Origin: Actinoallomurus spadix
GTDB taxonomy: Bacteria; Actinomycetota; Actinomycetes; Streptosporangiales; Streptosporangiaceae
Direction: 5' to 3'
Assembly: GCF_024055725.1 (NCBI RefSeq)
Contig: NZ_JAMXMX010000022.1
Location: 62,001 to 126,000 of the forward strand
DNA length: 64,000 nt
In this document: in pieces, positions 61,698 to 64,000 of the stretch
How positions within the stretch are numbered: position 1 is the first letter of the stretch
Layout of the letters: each line of letters starts with the position of its first letter
Notes under the pieces: model-generated
Databases searched by the model: none
What the model was told of the DNA's origin: nothing
Seen by the model: only the letters and a program-made list of their open reading frames with translations
Translations under genes and position numbers: made by a program

Positions 61698-62530
61698 CCA
61701 CGGAACTGGTGCTGGGGCCCGGCGGCGTCGTCGGCACGGCCTGGACCGCCGGCCTGGTGGCCGGGCTGCGCCGGGCCGGCATCGACCTGGCGGAGGCCGG
61801 CCTGATCGTCGGTACCTCGGCGGGGGCGATCGTCGGCGCGATGCTCGCGACGGGCCGGGACCTCGAACCGCTGGGCGCCCTGCGGCGGACCACCGGTTCC
61901 GGCGCGCCGGCCCCGGCGCGGCTGGACGAGGTGTTCGCCGTGCTCGGTGATCGGAGTCTGGATCCGGTGGAGGCCCGGCGGCGGGTCGGCCGGATCGCCC
62001 TCGCCGCCGGGACGGGCGAGGAGGAGGCGCACCGGTCCCGGATCACCGCCCTGACCGGTGAGGGCTGGCCGGACGGCCGGTTGCTGATCACGACGGTCGA
62101 CGTCGGGTCCGGGGAGCGGCGGGTCTGGAGCCGTGACGACGGCGTGCCCCTGGGGTCCGCCGTGGCGGCGAGTTGCGCCATGCCGGGCGTCTATCCGCCG
62201 ATCACCCTCGGCGGGCGGCGGTACATGGACGGCGCGCTGGCCGGAGGCGCGAACGCCGACCTCGTGTCCGGCGCCGGGGCGGTCATCCTCGTCGAGCCGC
62301 TGGCCCACCTGTTCCCGCCGCCGGAGGCGGCGGCCGGATCGCCCGCCCTGCGGATCATTCCCGACCGGGCGGCGATCGAGGCGTTCGGGCCCGACCTGCA
62401 CGACCGCGCGGCCTCGGCGGCGGCGTACGAGGCGGGAGTCCGGCAGGCGGCCGGCGCCGCCGAGGCGATCCGGGACGCCGGGGTCGCGGCCCGGCTCCGC
62501 CCCGGTCGTCGTGCGGACGCCGGCGCGTGA
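61694..62530 (+). CDS. Patatin-like phospholipase
   Basis: A 278-residue protein with a glycine-rich oxyanion region (LVLGPGGVVGTAWTAGLVAG), the Ser nucleophile in LIVGTSAGAIVGAM, and the catalytic Asp in YMDGALAGGANADL, together forming the patatin Ser-Asp dyad. It probably hydrolyses lipids or other esters. It overlaps the MFS gene (ATGA), so it belongs to the SoxR-linked operon. Confidence 0.88.
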   Translation: MTTELVLGPGGVVGTAWTAGLVAGLRRAGIDLAEAGLIVGTSAGAIVGAMLATGRDLEPLGALRRTTGSGAPAPARLDEVFAVLGDRSLDPVEARRRVGRIALAAGTGEEEAHRSRITALTGEGWPDGRLLITTVDVGSGERRVWSRDDGVPLGSAVAASCAMPGVYPPITLGGRRYMDGALAGGANADLVSGAGAVILVEPLAHLFPPPEAAAGSPALRIIPDRAAIEAFGPDLHDRAASAAAYEAGVRQAAGAAEAIRDAGVAARLRPGRRADAGA

Positions 62531-62561
62531 CCGGTTCCGTAGGTAAAACCGGGCTGAGATC

Positions 62562-62576
62562 TATGTAAAACACATA
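62562..62576. promoter_or_regulatory. AT-rich promoter region with TATGT-N5-ACATA palindrome upstream of the P450
   Basis: The sequence around 62555-62590 is unusually AT-rich and contains TATGTAAAACACATA (62562-62576) followed by ATATATCTAGACATAG. It is likely the P450 promoter and an operator; the regulator is not identified. Confidence 0.4.
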
Positions 62577-62728
62577 TATCTAGACATAGGCTGGTTTGTG
62601 TCGCTCGGCCTGCCGTCCGGGCCGTACAGGATCCCGGGCGGCCGGCGCCGGGACCACCGGCCGCACCACCGACCGGCGCACCTCCGGTGTCGTATCCGCG
62701 GGCCGGGCCCGAGCGGAGGAGGTACTCC

Positions 62729-63928
62729 TTGTCCGTTTCCACCCCGCAGCCGCTGCCGACACGCCGCGAATGCCCGTTCGACCCGCCCGGGAAGTACCGC
62801 CTGCTGCGGGAGGAGGACCCGGTCAGCAGGCTCGCCTTCCCGGACGGGAAGGTCGGCTGGCTGCTCACCCGGCACGAGGACGTCCGGGCGCTCCTGTCGG
62901 ACCAGCGGTTCAGCTCCGACCGGCTGCACGCCTCGTCGCCGGTCCGAGCGGTCCCCGTCCGCCGTGGCGAACCCGTCTTCCGCGCCGGGTTCTTCATCAG
63001 CATGGACGCCCCCGAGCACACCCGGTACCGCCGCATCCTCACCCGCTGGTTCACCACCCGGCGGATGCGCGAGCTGACCCCGCGCATCGAGCAGATCGTC
63101 GCCGAGCACCTCGACGCGATGGAACGCTCCGGGCCGCCGGCCGACCTCGTCCCCGCCTTCGCCCTGCCGATCCCCTCCCTCGTCATCTGCGAACTGCTCG
63201 GCGTCCCGTACGAGGACCGGGCCGCCTTCCAGGACTGGACCAGCACGCTGCTCAAGATCGGCGCCGACGACGACACGATCTTCGCGGCGCGCGACGCGAT
63301 CTGGGACTACATCCGCGGCCTGGTCGACCGCAAGCGGCGCGAGCCCGACGACGCGCTGCTCAGCAGTCTTGTTCACGACCCCGGCAGCGGGCTGACCCCG
63401 GAGGAGCTCACCGGCGTCGGGCTGCTCCTGCTCGTGGCCGGGCACGAGACGACGGCCAACATGCTGGCCCTGGGCACCTTCACGCTGCTGACGCGACCGG
63501 AACAGCTCCAGGCGCTGCGCGAGCGGCCCGAACTGATCGACGGCGCGGTCGAGGAGCTGCTGCGCTACCTCAGCATCATCCAGTACGGGCTCGTGCGCGT
63601 CGCGCTGGAGGACGTGGTGATCGCCGGGCGGCTGGTCCGCGCGGGCGAGACCGTCGTCGCCGCGCTGTCCGCCGCGAACCGCGACCCCGGGCACTACCCC
63701 GATCCCGACCGGCTCGACATCACCCGGCCCCCGGCGCAGCACGTGGCCTTCGGCCACGGCTTCCATCAGTGCCTGGGCCAGCAGCTCGCCCGCGCCGAGA
63801 TGAGGGTCGCCTATCCGGCGCTCTTCACCCGCTTCCCCGGCCTCCGCCTGGCCGTCCCTCCCGAGGACGTACCCCTGCGGGACGACATGGCGATCTACGG
63901 GGTCTACCGCCTGCCCCTCACCTGGTGA
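62729..63928 (+). CDS. Cytochrome P450 (CYP105/107-like bacterial class)
   Basis: A 399-residue soluble P450. The I-helix oxygen motif is LLVAGHETTANML, ExxR is in VEELLRYLS, and the haem loop with proximal Cys is FGHGFHQCLGQQLARAEM. Length and motifs fit bacterial P450s that act on secondary metabolites or xenobiotics with ferredoxin partners. The TTG at 62729 is chosen because GGAGGAGG lies six bases upstream. No ferredoxin gene is adjacent. Confidence 0.93.
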   Translation: MSVSTPQPLPTRRECPFDPPGKYRLLREEDPVSRLAFPDGKVGWLLTRHEDVRALLSDQRFSSDRLHASSPVRAVPVRRGEPVFRAGFFISMDAPEHTRYRRILTRWFTTRRMRELTPRIEQIVAEHLDAMERSGPPADLVPAFALPIPSLVICELLGVPYEDRAAFQDWTSTLLKIGADDDTIFAARDAIWDYIRGLVDRKRREPDDALLSSLVHDPGSGLTPEELTGVGLLLLVAGHETTANMLALGTFTLLTRPEQLQALRERPELIDGAVEELLRYLSIIQYGLVRVALEDVVIAGRLVRAGETVVAALSAANRDPGHYPDPDRLDITRPPAQHVAFGHGFHQCLGQQLARAEMRVAYPALFTRFPGLRLAVPPEDVPLRDDMAIYGVYRLPLTW

Positions 63929-63946
63929 GCGCGCCGTGTCCCGGCA

Positions 63947-64000
63947 TCAGCTCTGCAACCACCGGTTCATGCAGGTGAGGAGCTCCTCGGTGTCGACCGG
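63947..64000 (-). CDS. C-terminal end of a minus-strand gene
   Basis: The minus strand from the window edge reads ...PVDTEELLTCMNRWLQS and stops at 63947. It is convergent with the P450 gene by 18 bp. Too little is visible to name it, and coding status rests on the plausible frame only. Confidence 0.35.
   Translation of the reverse strand, partial: PVDTEELLTCMNRWLQS

Overview
The window is chromosomal DNA from a high-GC actinomycete, most likely a Streptosporangiales-type genome such as Actinomadura or a relative; that family placement is inference. The signs are very high GC with strong third-position bias, frequent GTG/TTG starts, lone RsbW-like ATPases, an XRE-DUF5753/DUF397 pair, a spore-associated-protein-like secreted protein, pentapeptide-repeat proteins and SoxR linked to a drug-efflux operon. 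No rRNA, tRNA, CRISPR, integrase or transposase was seen.

Layout. 1-4.1 kb: regulators and small signalling proteins (partial conserved gene, winged-helix regulator, STAS protein, methyltransferase divergent from a TetR regulator, anti-sigma-like ATPase). 4.2-17.7 kb: a minus-strand catabolic island. It holds a DUF6282 protein, BKACE (frameshifted), bicupin, HpaI-type aldolase, SDR, a polyamine-type ABC importer (one permease frameshifted), an IclR regulator, a cyclase-family hydrolase, an iron alcohol dehydrogenase and an aldehyde dehydrogenase. GTTC-N7/8-GAAC boxes lie before each of its four apparent transcription starts, which suggests one IclR regulon for uptake and breakdown of an unidentified carboxylate or amine. 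18-20.5 kb: a gene remnant, a lipoprotein and a pentapeptide protein.

20.5-55 kb is a defence island. A minus-strand operon drmA-drmB-drmC is the core of DISARM. It continues without a break into a HTH-N6-adenine methylase with a specificity-like tail and a soluble Ser/Thr kinase with a TPR-like tail. The remaining class 1 DISARM genes, drmD and drmMI, lie 11.4 kb away (49.2-42.0 kb) in the same orientation. The gap holds an AAA-ATPase/DUF4276 pair, an OLD-like AAA-TOPRIM nuclease and ordinary genes. GC drops sharply from about 39.9 kb to 43.65 kb; the edge falls inside drmMI, so its C-terminal half looks exchanged. Divergent from drmD is an unusual two-gene unit: an ASCH-domain P-loop GTPase-like protein followed by a DUF3987-like P-loop ATPase. 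A RNase HI-like gene follows further on.

A shared promoter/operator, TTGTGT-N17-(-10) with an embedded TGTGTA-N5-TACACA palindrome, precedes the ASCH-GTPase unit, the RNase H gene and, in a weaker form, drmA. This points to one regulator controlling DISARM and a candidate undescribed ASCH-GTPase/DUF3987/RNase H system.

55-64 kb: membrane DUF4352 and pentapeptide proteins, AraC and WD40 remnants, an alpha/beta hydrolase, SoxR divergent from an FMN reductase-MFS-patatin operon, a cytochrome P450, and the tail of one further minus-strand gene.
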